Position numbers and translations under genes: made by a program. A stretch of 64,000 nt of DNA from Vibrio tubiashii (GTDB lineage: Bacteria; Pseudomonadota; Gammaproteobacteria; Enterobacterales; Vibrionaceae): contig JRWQ01000002.1 in NCBI GenBank assembly GCA_000775715.1, forward strand, positions 1 through 64,000, written 5' to 3'. The notes beneath the pieces were generated by a model. That model worked only from the letters and a program-made list of their open reading frames with translations, ran no database searches and had not been told where the DNA came from. The number at the start of each line of letters is the position of its first letter. Positions within the stretch are counted from its first letter, which is position 1. Shown here in pieces: positions 52,295 to 60,936 of this stretch.

Positions 52295-52379
52295 GGTGAT
52301 TTCTCCATTTGATTTTCCGTTGTAACCGGTTTCCGACGTCTCGGAAAACCAAAGTCGTTTTCTCATTAAGTTACTTTTA

Positions 52380-52406
52380 TTAACGGCGTGGCGCTGAAAA
52401 TCTTGA
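52380..52406 (-). promoter_or_regulatory. Sigma-28 (FliA) promoter of the flagellin gene at 51158-52294
   Basis: On the minus strand TCAA (52403-52406), a 15-nt spacer and GCCGTTAA (52380-52387) match TAAA-N15-GCCGATAA with one mismatch in each box. It lies 86 bp before the ATG. Confidence 0.8.
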
Positions 52407-52524
52407 GAATTTTTTTGAGATTTTTTCGAAAAAAGTTCATTTGGAAGGGAAAACGTGACGAAATGGAAAAAACTACAAATAAAGTCATTTTTTCACTAAA
52501 GCTATCGATTCGCCTGTCGATAAC

Positions 52525-52542
52525 ATTCTCTTTTTTGAGAAT
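52525..52542 (-). terminator. Weak hairpin at the stop of the first flagellin gene
   Basis: ATTCTC and GAGAAT pair across a 6-nt loop at the end of the flagellin reading frame. No T-run follows directly, so termination activity is doubtful. A further TATCGA...TCGATA repeat lies at 52503-52522. Confidence 0.3.
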
Positions 52543-53675
52543 TAACCCAGTAGTGTTATCGCTAAGTTGGGCTGCTGTTTAGCCTGCGCAAGTATAGATG
52601 TACTGACCTGTTGCAGAATCTGCTGCTTGATCATCTGAGTTGTCTCTTTCGCGTAATCAGTATCTTTAATACGACTGTTAGACGCAGATAGGTTCTCATT
52701 CACATTAGACAAGTTGTTAATCGCATGACTAAAGCGATTTTGCATCGCCCCTAACTCAGCTCGATGACTATCAACATATTGCAGTGCAGTATCAATTACG
52801 GATACCGCCCGTTGAGCCCCGCCGACCTTCGAGATATCTAAGTTATCAACTGACTCGTAGCCAGAAAGCCCCATATTGAGCTGATTCGCTAAACTACCAG
52901 AGAATGAGAGGGTTCCAGACGTTTCACTACCTGCCATAAATAGCTGTAGTTGACCATCTTCATTGACAGACGCTGAGACTTTATCAGTTTGTCCATTGAT
53001 ATAGGTCGCAAGCTCTTCAATATCATCGCCCACTTTGGCTTTGATTTGAATCGTCTCTTGCACTCCATTAGCACTGGTATATTGCATATTCAACATCTGA
53101 CTGCCTTGACTCACTTGCCAAGCGTCATCGGCTTTAGCACCAGCGATGTAGCTAAAACCACCCATATCTATGCTATCAGAACGCATGTTCTTCAATGAAA
53201 CCTGCACAGCTTCACCGGAGCTAGCACCAATCTGAAATGAGGAAGAGGCAAATGAACCATTTAGCAACTTCCGACCACCAAAAGAGGTCGTTTCAGCGAT
53301 TCGGTTTAATTCGTCGTTTAAAGCGGTCATTTCCTCTTGCAGCGCCGTTCGCTCCGCTCGGCTGTTCGAACCATTAGCTGATTGAAGCGAGAGATCTCTC
53401 ATCCGTTGCAAAAGATTGGTGGTTTCACTCATTGCGCCCTCTGCGGTCTGCATGATGGAAATACCATCATTGGCATTACGCACCGCGACATCTAAACCAC
53501 GCATTTGTGACTCGAGACGATTAGAGATCTGCAACCCAGCCGCATCATCTTTTGCACTGTTAATACGGTACCCTGAAGAGAGCCTCTCCAGTGATTGGTT
53601 CAGCATCTCAGTCGCATTGCTCAAATGGCGCTGCGCTGTCATCGCTGAAACATTGGTATTCACAGTAATGGTCAT
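52542..53675 (-). CDS. Polar flagellin, first of tandem trio (FlaE/FlaF position)
   Basis: 377 residues, with a more divergent start than its neighbours ([41 protein letters not shown]) and the ending [29 protein letters not shown]. The middle (about 175-280) is unlike the other two copies. It corresponds by position to V. cholerae flaE or V. parahaemolyticus flaF, a minor flagellin. A sigma-28 type promoter lies just upstream, overlapping the terminator zone of the yfeX-like gene. Confidence 0.95.
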   Translation of the reverse strand: MTITVNTNVSAMTAQRHLSNATEMLNQSLERLSSGYRINSAKDDAAGLQISNRLESQMRGLDVAVRNANDGISIMQTAEGAMSETTNLLQRMRDLSLQSANGSNSRAERTALQEEMTALNDELNRIAETTSFGGRKLLNGSFASSSFQIGASSGEAVQVSLKNMRSDSIDMGGFSYIAGAKADDAWQVSQGSQMLNMQYTSANGVQETIQIKAKVGDDIEELATYINGQTDKVSASVNEDGQLQLFMAGSETSGTLSFSGSLANQLNMGLSGYESVDNLDISKVGGAQRAVSVIDTALQYVDSHRAELGAMQNRFSHAINNLSNVNENLSASNSRIKDTDYAKETTQMIKQQILQQVSTSILAQAKQQPNLAITLLG

Positions 53676-53708
53676 AAAATGATGTCATCCTTTTTCGGCT
53701 TACCCTCT

Positions 53709-53734
53709 TTATCGGCTGAGGCTGAATTTCTTTA
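53709..53734 (-). promoter_or_regulatory. Sigma-28 (FliA) promoter of the flagellin gene at 52542-53675
   Basis: On the minus strand the -10 box GCCGATAA (53709-53716) is a perfect match. A TAAA box at 53731-53734 lies 14 nt away, or TTAA at 15 nt. It is 34 bp before the ATG. Confidence 0.82.
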
Positions 53735-53764
53735 ACAAAAAAGCCGAACATTTCTGCTCGGCTT
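53735..53764 (-). terminator. Terminator of the Dyp-type peroxidase gene
   Basis: AAGCCGA (53741-53747) pairs with TCGGCTT (53758-53764). On the minus strand the hairpin is followed by six Ts. Its T-run directly precedes the sigma-28 promoter of the next flagellin. Confidence 0.8.
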
Positions 53765-53794
53765 CAATTGAATAGGATTTGGTGGTTTATCTGC

Positions 53795-54697
53795 TTACTT
53801 TAGGTTTAACTCTGCTAGCATTTCGTTGCTAGGTGCAAAGAAATAAGCACCCGTTACCGCTTTAGTAAAGCGCAGCAGTTGGTCTGTCTTGCCATCCGTC
53901 ACACCGTACATACTCTCGAGCATAGCTTTAAAGTTATGCAGTGTATTACAGTAGGCAATAAATAGTAGGCCATGCTCACCAGAAACACTTCCGTAAGGCA
54001 GGCTATGACGAACAATCTTCAAGCCTTTGCCCTCTTCTTTAATGTCGACACGTCCCACGTGAGAAGCCGCAGGCACATCATCTAGCTCAATTGAATCAGG
54101 CTTAGTACGGCCAATCACCTTCTCTTGTGCTGAAACATTCAAACGATTCCAAGATGGTAAGTTGTGAATGAAGCGTTGTACCATCACATAGCTACCACCG
54201 GAAAACTCACCTTGGGGAATAATCGCCACCTCTTCACGCTGAGCTTCTTTCGGGTTCTCGGTCCCATCAATGAAATCCGTCATGTCGCGCGAATCTAAGT
54301 AGCGATAACCATATGTTTCATCGACAACAGCAACGCTCTCTGCGACTTGAGCAAAGAACTTACGCAGCAGATAGAAATGGAGGTCATGACGATTTGAGTG
54401 GCAGTGGATAAGTACATCAACATCTGAACTTGGCGCAACGACATCGCCTTCTCCCAAAGTAGGAAAATCAATCAGTTCTTGAGGAACAGAAACATTAAGC
54501 TTGCTCCAAAACGCTTTGGTGAATGCGATAGAAAGTGTCAGTTCTGCACCAGGTTGCTGGACATTAAGTTCATCAACCAAAGCTGGCAGAGCTTGTAGCT
54601 GCTGCAATACAGACGATTCATTTTGGTTGACCTTAAGCAATGTGTACTGTGCGAAAGGGCCCGCTTCAGGAAGAATGGCACTTTGAGGGTATGACAT
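53795..54697 (-). CDS. yfeX: YfeX-type dye-decolorizing heme peroxidase
   Basis: 300 residues, matching E. coli YfeX (299). The distal Asp of the GxxDG-type motif is in DFIDGTENP (Asp144); the proximal heme ligand is likely His213 (ASHVGR), and the distal Arg is likely Arg230 (IVRHSLPYG). No Tat or Sec signal is seen, so it is cytosolic, as in YfeX. Members use H2O2 to oxidise porphyrinogens and dyes; a deferrochelatase role has been disputed. It lies 80 bp downstream of the yfeZ-like gene. A terminator follows. Confidence 0.93.
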   Translation of the reverse strand: MSYPQSAILPEAGPFAQYTLLKVNQNESSVLQQLQALPALVDELNVQQPGAELTLSIAFTKAFWSKLNVSVPQELIDFPTLGEGDVVAPSSDVDVLIHCHSNRHDLHFYLLRKFFAQVAESVAVVDETYGYRYLDSRDMTDFIDGTENPKEAQREEVAIIPQGEFSGGSYVMVQRFIHNLPSWNRLNVSAQEKVIGRTKPDSIELDDVPAASHVGRVDIKEEGKGLKIVRHSLPYGSVSGEHGLLFIAYCNTLHNFKAMLESMYGVTDGKTDQLLRFTKAVTGAYFFAPSNEMLAELNLK

Positions 54698-54777
54698 TAT
54701 TAGTTCCTCACTCGATTTTTGCTCAGTGTATTTTGAATAATTAGCAATGTTTTGATAGTGATCATCAATTACTTAAA

Positions 54778-55236
54778 TTAGGTTGTCGGAACATTCTGAA
54801 AACAATCTTTAACGCTCCGACTCTTAACGAAGTAAATAATTAACCACAGCAGAAGCAGCATTACCGCACCATTTGCCCAGCTAAACGCACCGTGTACAAG
54901 GTAGATGTGGTACAGGGTTTGCGATAATTGAGCAGTGGCGGTGACTAAAGTAATGCCACGCCCATAGGTCACAATCTTATTCAGCCATGAGCGTTCTGGG
55001 CTGCGTAAACTCACCATCCACATTAAAAGTATACTAGGAATGCCCATAGCTAAACCTAGGTAAAGCATGGTGTGATCGGGATAAACGATCTGTAGAATTT
55101 TACTACCGCTATCTCGACTAGCGCCTGCTACCACAAACACCACCCAAGCTTTGGCTAAAAACAACCATGCCAACCAAACGAGCTTAGGTGCTTTAAGAAA
55201 GCCGTGTTTATCATATTGTTCTATCGCGTAACGCAC
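54778..55236 (-). CDS. yfeZ: YfeZ-like DUF2919 inner-membrane protein
   Basis: 152 residues with four membrane spans (about 21-42, 58-76, 93-112 and 121-137). It begins MRYAIEQYDKHGFLKAPKLVWLAWLFLAKAWVVFV, typical of DUF2919, in which the N-terminal 'YD..G.LK.P...W' segment is conserved. In E. coli yfeZ lies near yfeX with yfeY between them; here it directly precedes yfeX and no yfeY is present. Function unknown. Confidence 0.82.
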   Translation of the reverse strand: MRYAIEQYDKHGFLKAPKLVWLAWLFLAKAWVVFVVAGASRDSGSKILQIVYPDHTMLYLGLAMGIPSILLMWMVSLRSPERSWLNKIVTYGRGITLVTATAQLSQTLYHIYLVHGAFSWANGAVMLLLLWLIIYFVKSRSVKDCFQNVPTT

Positions 55237-55338
55237 TGCTGTATCGCTGTTTTTACTTCGTGACCCCTTACTCTATACCAATTTATCTAATTCGCCATTA
55301 GTTCTTGCGTATTAAACCAATAGGCAAAAGAGTATTGA

Positions 55339-55797
55339 TTATCTTGGCGCTTGATTGGCACGTACTCGCTTGAGCGACAGCAGTAGGAAGAATAATAACA
55401 ATCCGATCGGCATCAGCCACAGCAGAGCATTGGCAAGATTAAACGACGGCTTGTAACGGACAAACTCGCCGTATCGAGCCGTCATAAAGTCAATCACCTC
55501 TTGTTCGGTTTGGCCTTGGTTGATTTTACGAAACACAATCAAGCGTAAGTCTTTTGCGATAGGCGAGTTAGATTCGACCAAGTTCTGATTTTGGCACTGA
55601 GGACAACGTAATGATTTGGCAAGTTCGAGCGCCACTTTTTGTTTCTCAGCAGAGCTAAATTCGAACAGCTCTACCTGAGCATTTTGCTCTTTGGTTGCGG
55701 GGGAAAAAAGGTCTTGATCCGCGGCAAATGCACTGGTTAAAAACGAACTCATCACCAGTCCAACAATCAGCGTAACGAAATGAAAGTTCGGTCTCAT
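55339..55797 (-). CDS. nrfF: NrfF/CcmH-family heme lyase thiol subunit
   Basis: 152 residues. A signal peptide ends near AFA (about residue 25). The CcmH/NrfF domain contains LRCPQCQNQNLVESN with Cys65 and Cys68, which reduce the apocytochrome CXXCK site. One C-terminal membrane span is at about 122-142 (LLWLMPIGLLLFFLLLSL). NrfEFG attaches heme to the unusual CXXCK site of NrfA. It overlaps the upstream thioredoxin gene by 4 bp. Confidence 0.93.
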   Translation of the reverse strand: MRPNFHFVTLIVGLVMSSFLTSAFAADQDLFSPATKEQNAQVELFEFSSAEKQKVALELAKSLRCPQCQNQNLVESNSPIAKDLRLIVFRKINQGQTEQEVIDFMTARYGEFVRYKPSFNLANALLWLMPIGLLLFFLLLSLKRVRANQAPR

Positions 55798-56333
55798 CCA
55801 TTAACCTCTTGGCTAAAAAAACGCGCAAAGTGCTTTTGCCATACTCGTTCGTTAAGTACACCTAGATGTTTGTAGACAATTTCACCACTTTGCTTAACCA
55901 GATAAGTTTCTGGCGTACCGACAACACCTAACTCAAGGGCTAATAGGCCTTTAGGATCGTAAATCACATCACGGTAGGGATTGCCCAACTGAGCCAAATA
56001 GTTCACGGCTCCAGAGTATCGATCGCGGTAGTTGAAGCCAATAATGGCAATCCCCTGCGCCTCTAATTGATTGAGGTAAGCGTGCTCCTTTTTACACACA
56101 CCACACCATGACGCCCAGACATTCACTAGCTGATAATCTTGAGTGAATAGTTGCTGACTTTGAGTCTCTGTGTGATCAGCTAACAGTTTGACTTCAAGAT
56201 TAGGAAACTGCCGAACCACCGGCTGACTACCCGGGCCAAAACTCTCATTGTTAAGCCCAGCGACAAGAAACCCAATAAACAGAAGTAATAGCGCTGAAAA
56301 CAGTCCAATTTTACGCTTGCTTGACCACGCCAT
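55794..56333 (-). CDS. DsbE/CcmG-like periplasmic thioredoxin of the nrf locus (NrfX type)
   Basis: 179 residues. An N-terminal anchor (about 9-26, IGLFSALLLLFIGFLVAG) is followed by a thioredoxin fold with active site WCGVC (Cys77, Cys80) and the cis-Pro block GVVGTPETYLV near 138. DsbE proteins keep apocytochrome cysteines reduced for heme attachment. Its position between nrfE and nrfF, overlapping both (23 and 4 bp), points to a dedicated role in NrfA maturation. Confidence 0.92.
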   Translation of the reverse strand: MAWSSKRKIGLFSALLLLFIGFLVAGLNNESFGPGSQPVVRQFPNLEVKLLADHTETQSQQLFTQDYQLVNVWASWCGVCKKEHAYLNQLEAQGIAIIGFNYRDRYSGAVNYLAQLGNPYRDVIYDPKGLLALELGVVGTPETYLVKQSGEIVYKHLGVLNERVWQKHFARFFSQEVNG

Positions 56334-58206
56334 GCGTCATTCCCTCTTTGCGACGAGATAAACAAGGTACCACAGCACCGAACATGGCCACCAGTGCTCC
56401 ACCCCAAATCCAACTAATGTACGCCTTATATTGAATCTTGACCGCGTAAGAGCGCTCATCCACTTTGCTACTTAAGGTGACGTAAAAATCTCCGCGCCAA
56501 AAAGACTTGATAGCCGGTTCGCTCATGTTCATCACACGCACCGGGTAATGGCGACGTTCGGGACTAAGCCTAAAGCTCACATCAGCGGTCGAAAATAGTA
56601 GCTCGGCCTGCTCAGCAGTATAGTTAGGGCCAATCAACCAATGAGTCTCAAGGTATTCAACCTGCCACACTCCAAAATCAGCTTGTGTACCTGGCGACAT
56701 TTTACGATTAACCTCATAGGAGTGCTCAGCGTTCATCACCGCTCCCACCGAACTGATTGCTAACCCAATATGAGCAAACACCATAAATACTAGTTTACGG
56801 TATTTGCTCACCAGCAGAATATGGCTGACTACCACCCAAGTGCTCAGCCCCCATACCAAAGCGACCATAGGGGCAAACCAGGTATCTTGTAACCAATACA
56901 GAAATGCTCCAAGCACAAGAGAGGTGACCAATATCAGCGCTATATTGAGGGTCGAATAGTCGCCCCCTTGGTGCCACTTAAGCATCGGCACTAAGCCCAT
57001 GAGTGCAAGAGCTATCAAGGTGAGGGGCAAGAAAAGCGTGTTGAAGTAAGGCGCGCCAACGGACACTGAGCCTAACCCTAACAGCTCATAACCCATTGGG
57101 TAGAAGGTGCCAAGGAAGACAGTAAACGTCGCCACCGCAAGCAAACCAACAGCCAGAATAGCCAAATAGCTTCGACTGACAATCGATCGCACCGATGAGC
57201 CTTGTATGCCCTCACCGCGCTCAAACAAAAGGGCAAATGAGCCAATCAAGCTCAGGCCAAGAATAGCTAGCAAGGCAATCCCTTTACCAGGGTCAACAGC
57301 GAAGGCATGGACTGAGGTTAATACGCCCGAACGAACAACGAAGGTACCTAAAATACTTAAGCTGAAGGTGACCAGAGCAAGCGCCAACGCGGTGCGTTTT
57401 TGTTGCTCGTGACGCCTTGCAGCGAGCATTGCATGGAGTAGCCCTGTCCCTGTTAACCATGGAAGCAGAGAGGCATTTTCAACCGGATCCCAGAACCACC
57501 AGCCTCCCCAACCGAGTTCATTGTATGCCCACCAAGAACCGACCAATATCCCTAAGGTTAAAAAAGCCCAAGCAGAGATCGCCCAAGGTGTCGCCAGTTG
57601 TACCCACCCCTCTACAAATCTTTTCTGCATTAGTGCGGCTAGCGCGAACGCCAATACGGTAGAAAAACCAATATAGCCAAGGTAAAGCAGAGGAGGATGG
57701 AAAATAAGCCCGACGTCTTGCAACATCGGATTGAGGTCTCGCCCTTGATCTAGCCAGACTTGCGAGTAGATAAACGGATTGGAAGAGACTAAGGTGAACC
57801 AACCAAATGCGGCAACAAACAATAGCATCACCCACTGGACATCATCTAAGTAACTTCGCGCTGCTTTGTCAACAAAAGAGATACATGCCGACCATAGCGC
57901 TAAGGTAAAGACCCAGAACAGCATTGAACCCTCATGCCCGCCCCACACCGCAGCAACTTTAAAAAAAATCGGCAGTGCAGAATTAGAGTGAGAAGCCACA
58001 TAGTGAAACTGAAACTGATCAGCAACAAATAGGTAAGCCAACAAAATAAGGCTCAATGAAGCAGCTACTCCATTGAACCTTGTGAGATATAGGATGGAGA
58101 GAGGAGATGTGCGTTGCTGCCATTTCTGCCATGCATACACACCTGCGCCAACTGTGCTCGAAACGGTTACCCAAGTTAACGCAAAATGTCCTAGCTCTCC
58201 CACCAT
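56311..58206 (-). CDS. nrfE: NrfE/CcmF-family heme lyase subunit
   Basis: 631 residues, with about fifteen hydrophobic segments. The WWD-type heme-handling motif is present (GWGGWWFWDPVENASLLPWL near residue 230). Histidines in FKVAAVWGGHEGSMLFWV (near 94) and HPPLLYLGY (near 169) are conserved in CcmF and bind heme. It forms the CXXCK-specific heme lyase with NrfF and NrfG. It starts 2 bp after nrfD ends and overlaps the thioredoxin gene by 23 bp. Confidence 0.95.
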   Translation of the reverse strand: MVGELGHFALTWVTVSSTVGAGVYAWQKWQQRTSPLSILYLTRFNGVAASLSLILLAYLFVADQFQFHYVASHSNSALPIFFKVAAVWGGHEGSMLFWVFTLALWSACISFVDKAARSYLDDVQWVMLLFVAAFGWFTLVSSNPFIYSQVWLDQGRDLNPMLQDVGLIFHPPLLYLGYIGFSTVLAFALAALMQKRFVEGWVQLATPWAISAWAFLTLGILVGSWWAYNELGWGGWWFWDPVENASLLPWLTGTGLLHAMLAARRHEQQKRTALALALVTFSLSILGTFVVRSGVLTSVHAFAVDPGKGIALLAILGLSLIGSFALLFERGEGIQGSSVRSIVSRSYLAILAVGLLAVATFTVFLGTFYPMGYELLGLGSVSVGAPYFNTLFLPLTLIALALMGLVPMLKWHQGGDYSTLNIALILVTSLVLGAFLYWLQDTWFAPMVALVWGLSTWVVVSHILLVSKYRKLVFMVFAHIGLAISSVGAVMNAEHSYEVNRKMSPGTQADFGVWQVEYLETHWLIGPNYTAEQAELLFSTADVSFRLSPERRHYPVRVMNMSEPAIKSFWRGDFYVTLSSKVDERSYAVKIQYKAYISWIWGGALVAMFGAVVPCLSRRKEGMTHGVVKQA

Positions 58207-58208
58207 AC

Positions 58209-59186
58209 TTATACAACCGTCATTTGGCCTGCATAGAGGATAAAGGTACGTAACATCAATACGCCAACCAAACTCAGCGTGGTCACCATAAAGATGTAAC
58301 CACCGTTATGGCGCGTCTCTTTTGGCGTCACTAAGTTAAGAGTCAATGGCAACAACATACCAATCAACACCACACCAAACCAAAACCAATTAGACCAAAA
58401 TCCACCACCGATCGCGTTCCATGCTGCCACTTCATTTTGGCCGCCGCTAAAGATCAAACCCGTAAAGAAGGTCACCAGCACAAACAGTTCAAACATTACG
58501 ACTGGACGCTCAAAGCTGTGCACCCAAGAAACGCTCGGACTCGTTGCAGGCTCTTTGAACAGCAAAATACCAAACATCAAACACGCTGCAGCGCCCGAAG
58601 ACAAACTCGAGAACAAGAACAGAATCGGCAATACAGGGTTATTTAGCATCGGGTAGGTTTTTAGAGCTGACAATAGGAAGCCAGTATAAGCTGCCAGTAC
58701 CACAGCTAAGAAGCCCAAAAACAGTTCAATCGCGTTGTTGAACTTACCTGATTTAATAAGGAAGCCATCGACTAAATCGAGCAACTTACTCGGCAGTTTA
58801 CCTTCCGCAAAACTTATGATCTGATGGCGGAATAGAATCCCAATCCAAATGAACAATATCACCATGTACACTTGGAACAGGATAACACCCATCGACATGA
58901 CCGAGTCCATATTGAAATAGATCATGATCTTCCAGAACTCTAATGGTTTAGTGAGATGGAAAATCAAAATCGTTAGACCCGAGATAATGCCAAATGGTGC
59001 AAGCCATGCCATTGCTTTCAAAATCCCGTTATTCGCAGGATCACCCTCAATGACTTTACGTCTTAAGTACAGAGCAATCATAACGGCACCTGCTGACATA
59101 CCAGCTAAGAACAGGTAAACAGCGATAATCCAGTCCCACACCAGAGAGTCGAAGTGGAATGCACTTTCAAAACCATTCATTATCAA
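58209..59186 (-). CDS. nrfD: NrfD membrane subunit
   Basis: 325 residues with about eight membrane spans, the PsrC/NrfD fold. It begins MIMNGFESAFHFDSLVWDWIIAVYLFLAGMSAGAVMIALYL. NrfD oxidises the menaquinol pool and passes electrons to NrfC and on to NrfB and NrfA. It overlaps the nrfC stop by 4 bp. Confidence 0.95.
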   Translation of the reverse strand: MIMNGFESAFHFDSLVWDWIIAVYLFLAGMSAGAVMIALYLRRKVIEGDPANNGILKAMAWLAPFGIISGLTILIFHLTKPLEFWKIMIYFNMDSVMSMGVILFQVYMVILFIWIGILFRHQIISFAEGKLPSKLLDLVDGFLIKSGKFNNAIELFLGFLAVVLAAYTGFLLSALKTYPMLNNPVLPILFLFSSLSSGAAACLMFGILLFKEPATSPSVSWVHSFERPVVMFELFVLVTFFTGLIFSGGQNEVAAWNAIGGGFWSNWFWFGVVLIGMLLPLTLNLVTPKETRHNGGYIFMVTTLSLVGVLMLRTFILYAGQMTVV

Positions 59187-59869
59187 ATCTCCCCTTTCTG
59201 ATGAGGCACTTTGTACAACTTAGGCTTAGTCCCTAGATGTACCTTGTCTCGATATACCACTTCGGTGTTAAGTGCCTTGTTAATCTCACTATTTGGATCA
59301 TTGAGGTCACCAAATACCAGAGCCTTAGTCGGACACGACTCGACACAAGCAGGCAACTTACCCTGCGCCAGATTAGTATCACGGCAGAAGTTACATTTGT
59401 CCGCCGACTTGTCTTCAGGGTTGAAGAAGCGCACTTGATACGGACAAGCCGCTAGACAGTAACCACAACCGACACATTTCTCTTTATGAACGTCGATAAT
59501 GCCTGTCTCTTCATCTTTATAAGCAGCACCTGTAGGACAGACATAAACACACGGCGGGTTTTCACAATGTTGGCAAGATTTGCGAGTAAAACGGTAATCA
59601 ACATTCGGGAACTCACCTTGTGGCTCGCTACGGATAATTTCAAGGCGTGAGACACCTTCGGGCACGTTATTTACTTCTCGACACGCATCAGTACAAGCGG
59701 TACAGCCAATACATGCGGTTTCATCGTGGATCATGCCATAACGGACTTGACCCTCTTGTTCTACATTAGCTAGTGTTTTGCGGCTATTTAGAACGGCAGT
59801 ACCAGCGACACCTGTGGTAAAAATAACGGCACCAGCACCCGTTAAGAAGTTTCGTCTTGAGCAACTCAT
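59183..59869 (-). CDS. nrfC: NrfC iron-sulfur subunit
   Basis: 228 residues. The N-terminus SRRNFLTGAGAV is a twin-arginine signal (Arg5-Arg6). Cysteine groups for four [4Fe-4S] clusters are visible: CIGCTACTDAC (near 53), CQHCENPPCVYVCP (near 99), CVGCGYCLAACP (near 132) and CNFCRDTN with a distal CVESCP (near 158-176). It carries electrons from NrfD to NrfB in the periplasm. It is one base from nrfB and overlaps nrfD. Confidence 0.96.
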   Translation of the reverse strand: MSCSRRNFLTGAGAVIFTTGVAGTAVLNSRKTLANVEQEGQVRYGMIHDETACIGCTACTDACREVNNVPEGVSRLEIIRSEPQGEFPNVDYRFTRKSCQHCENPPCVYVCPTGAAYKDEETGIIDVHKEKCVGCGYCLAACPYQVRFFNPEDKSADKCNFCRDTNLAQGKLPACVESCPTKALVFGDLNDPNSEINKALNTEVVYRDKVHLGTKPKLYKVPHQKGEI

Positions 59870-59870
59870 A

Positions 59871-60464
59871 CTACTTCTCCTCTTCTTTTAACTGGGTGAT
59901 ATCCGAGTGACAGTCCACACACATCTTGATCTTATCCTTACGTTCTAGGCTAAGAATCTTAGATTTTTTCTCTGCATGAACATCGTGACAGTTAGAGCAG
60001 GTAAGATTTTTCGCATGCACGTCATGAGTCCAGCTTGCTTTATGCAACTTCTCGGACGTATGACAGTTAGTGCACTGACTGTTGGCATCGAGGATACCCT
60101 GATGCGGCATCTGCACTTTATCACTACCCATTTGCGATTGAGCCGGAGCGTATTTCGTCACAACAGGGGCGCCTTCACGGTGGTCTGGCCCAGTATTACC
60201 GTGACAAGTGGTACAGTTTAGCGTTTTACCTATCTCACTAAACTTCTCTGTAGTATGCGTTTGATGAATGGTCTGCTGAGAATCCTTATGACATTGAATA
60301 CACTTGTAATCCTTGTCACGGATAAGCGTGACTTCATGACGTGCTGATTTGTCTTCAGACTGCACTGTTGAAGTGTCGGCAACGGCATGAAGAGAATAAC
60401 CATAGAGGCAGAATGCTAGAAGAGACTTAAGCATTATGACTATGGCCAACTTTATATTGCCCAT
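59871..60464 (-). CDS. nrfB: NrfB pentaheme cytochrome c
   Basis: 197 residues. A signal peptide ends near AVA (about residue 29). Five CXXCH heme sites are present at 55, 84, 131, 156 and 182 (CIQCH, CTTCH, CTNCH, CSNCH, CVDCH), the number found in E. coli NrfB. It delivers electrons from NrfC/NrfD to NrfA in the periplasm. It heads the minus-strand nrf operon with an AAGGA box 4 nt before the ATG, and is divergent from nrfA. Confidence 0.95.
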   Translation of the reverse strand: MGNIKLAIVIMLKSLLAFCLYGYSLHAVADTSTVQSEDKSARHEVTLIRDKDYKCIQCHKDSQQTIHQTHTTEKFSEIGKTLNCTTCHGNTGPDHREGAPVVTKYAPAQSQMGSDKVQMPHQGILDANSQCTNCHTSEKLHKASWTHDVHAKNLTCSNCHDVHAEKKSKILSLERKDKIKMCVDCHSDITQLKEEEK

Positions 60465-60936
60465 ATTATCCTTTCCTTATTCCGTTTTAATTTGTAAAAC
60501 AGCCAACAAATTAAATACGGTCAAAAATTAAAATCCTTCGACGTATTAAAAATACGCCAAATGAGATCAATTCTTATTTTGGATAAGCCACAACGCTATT
60601 AAATATAATATTACTCCTCTAACACTTAACAGGTAGGAAAAACTGTGCAAAATTCGACCTCTATCACCCTATGTATACAAGGGATAAAAACGCAAGCTAT
60701 TGATGATAATAAGTTTCATTTCTTGGTGGTCAAATTCTAATAACCCCAAAGAGGTATATGAAAACTAATTTGAACTGGATCACTGACTAAAATTGATCTT
60801 AAACAACTATCACCTATCGCTAAGTTATTTATTTAATTTCCATTTATTACAATATATTTCAGTTCTCCAATTCTTAGTTTGGAATATAGCCAGTTCACAA
60901 CGCTGCTTATAAAAAACAGAATACGGAGATAGCACT
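60465..60936. promoter_or_regulatory. 472-bp divergent nrfB/nrfA regulatory region
   Basis: No gene is seen; the region is AT-rich and must contain promoters for both nrfB and nrfA. An FNR-like site TTGAT-CTTA-AACAA (one mismatch) is at 60793-60806. A half-conserved copy (TTGAT-GATA-ATAAG) is at 60700-60713. A possible NarP-type pair of heptamers (TAACCCC-CA-AGAGGTA-like, 5/7 and 7/7) is near 60741-60756. All assignments are by eye; FNR and NarP control of nrf is known in E. coli. Confidence 0.5.
60793..60806. promoter_or_regulatory. Candidate FNR site in the nrf divergent region
   Basis: TTGATCTTAAACAA differs from the FNR consensus TTGAT-N4-ATCAA by one base. It is centred about 137 bp before the nrfA GTG and 335 bp before the nrfB ATG. 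It is the best such match in the gap, and anaerobic activation of nrf is expected. Confidence 0.5.

Noticed and set aside
60557..60570. ATCAA half-site near nrfB considered as an FNR site
   Set aside because: The partner half (CCAAA) does not match TTGAT.
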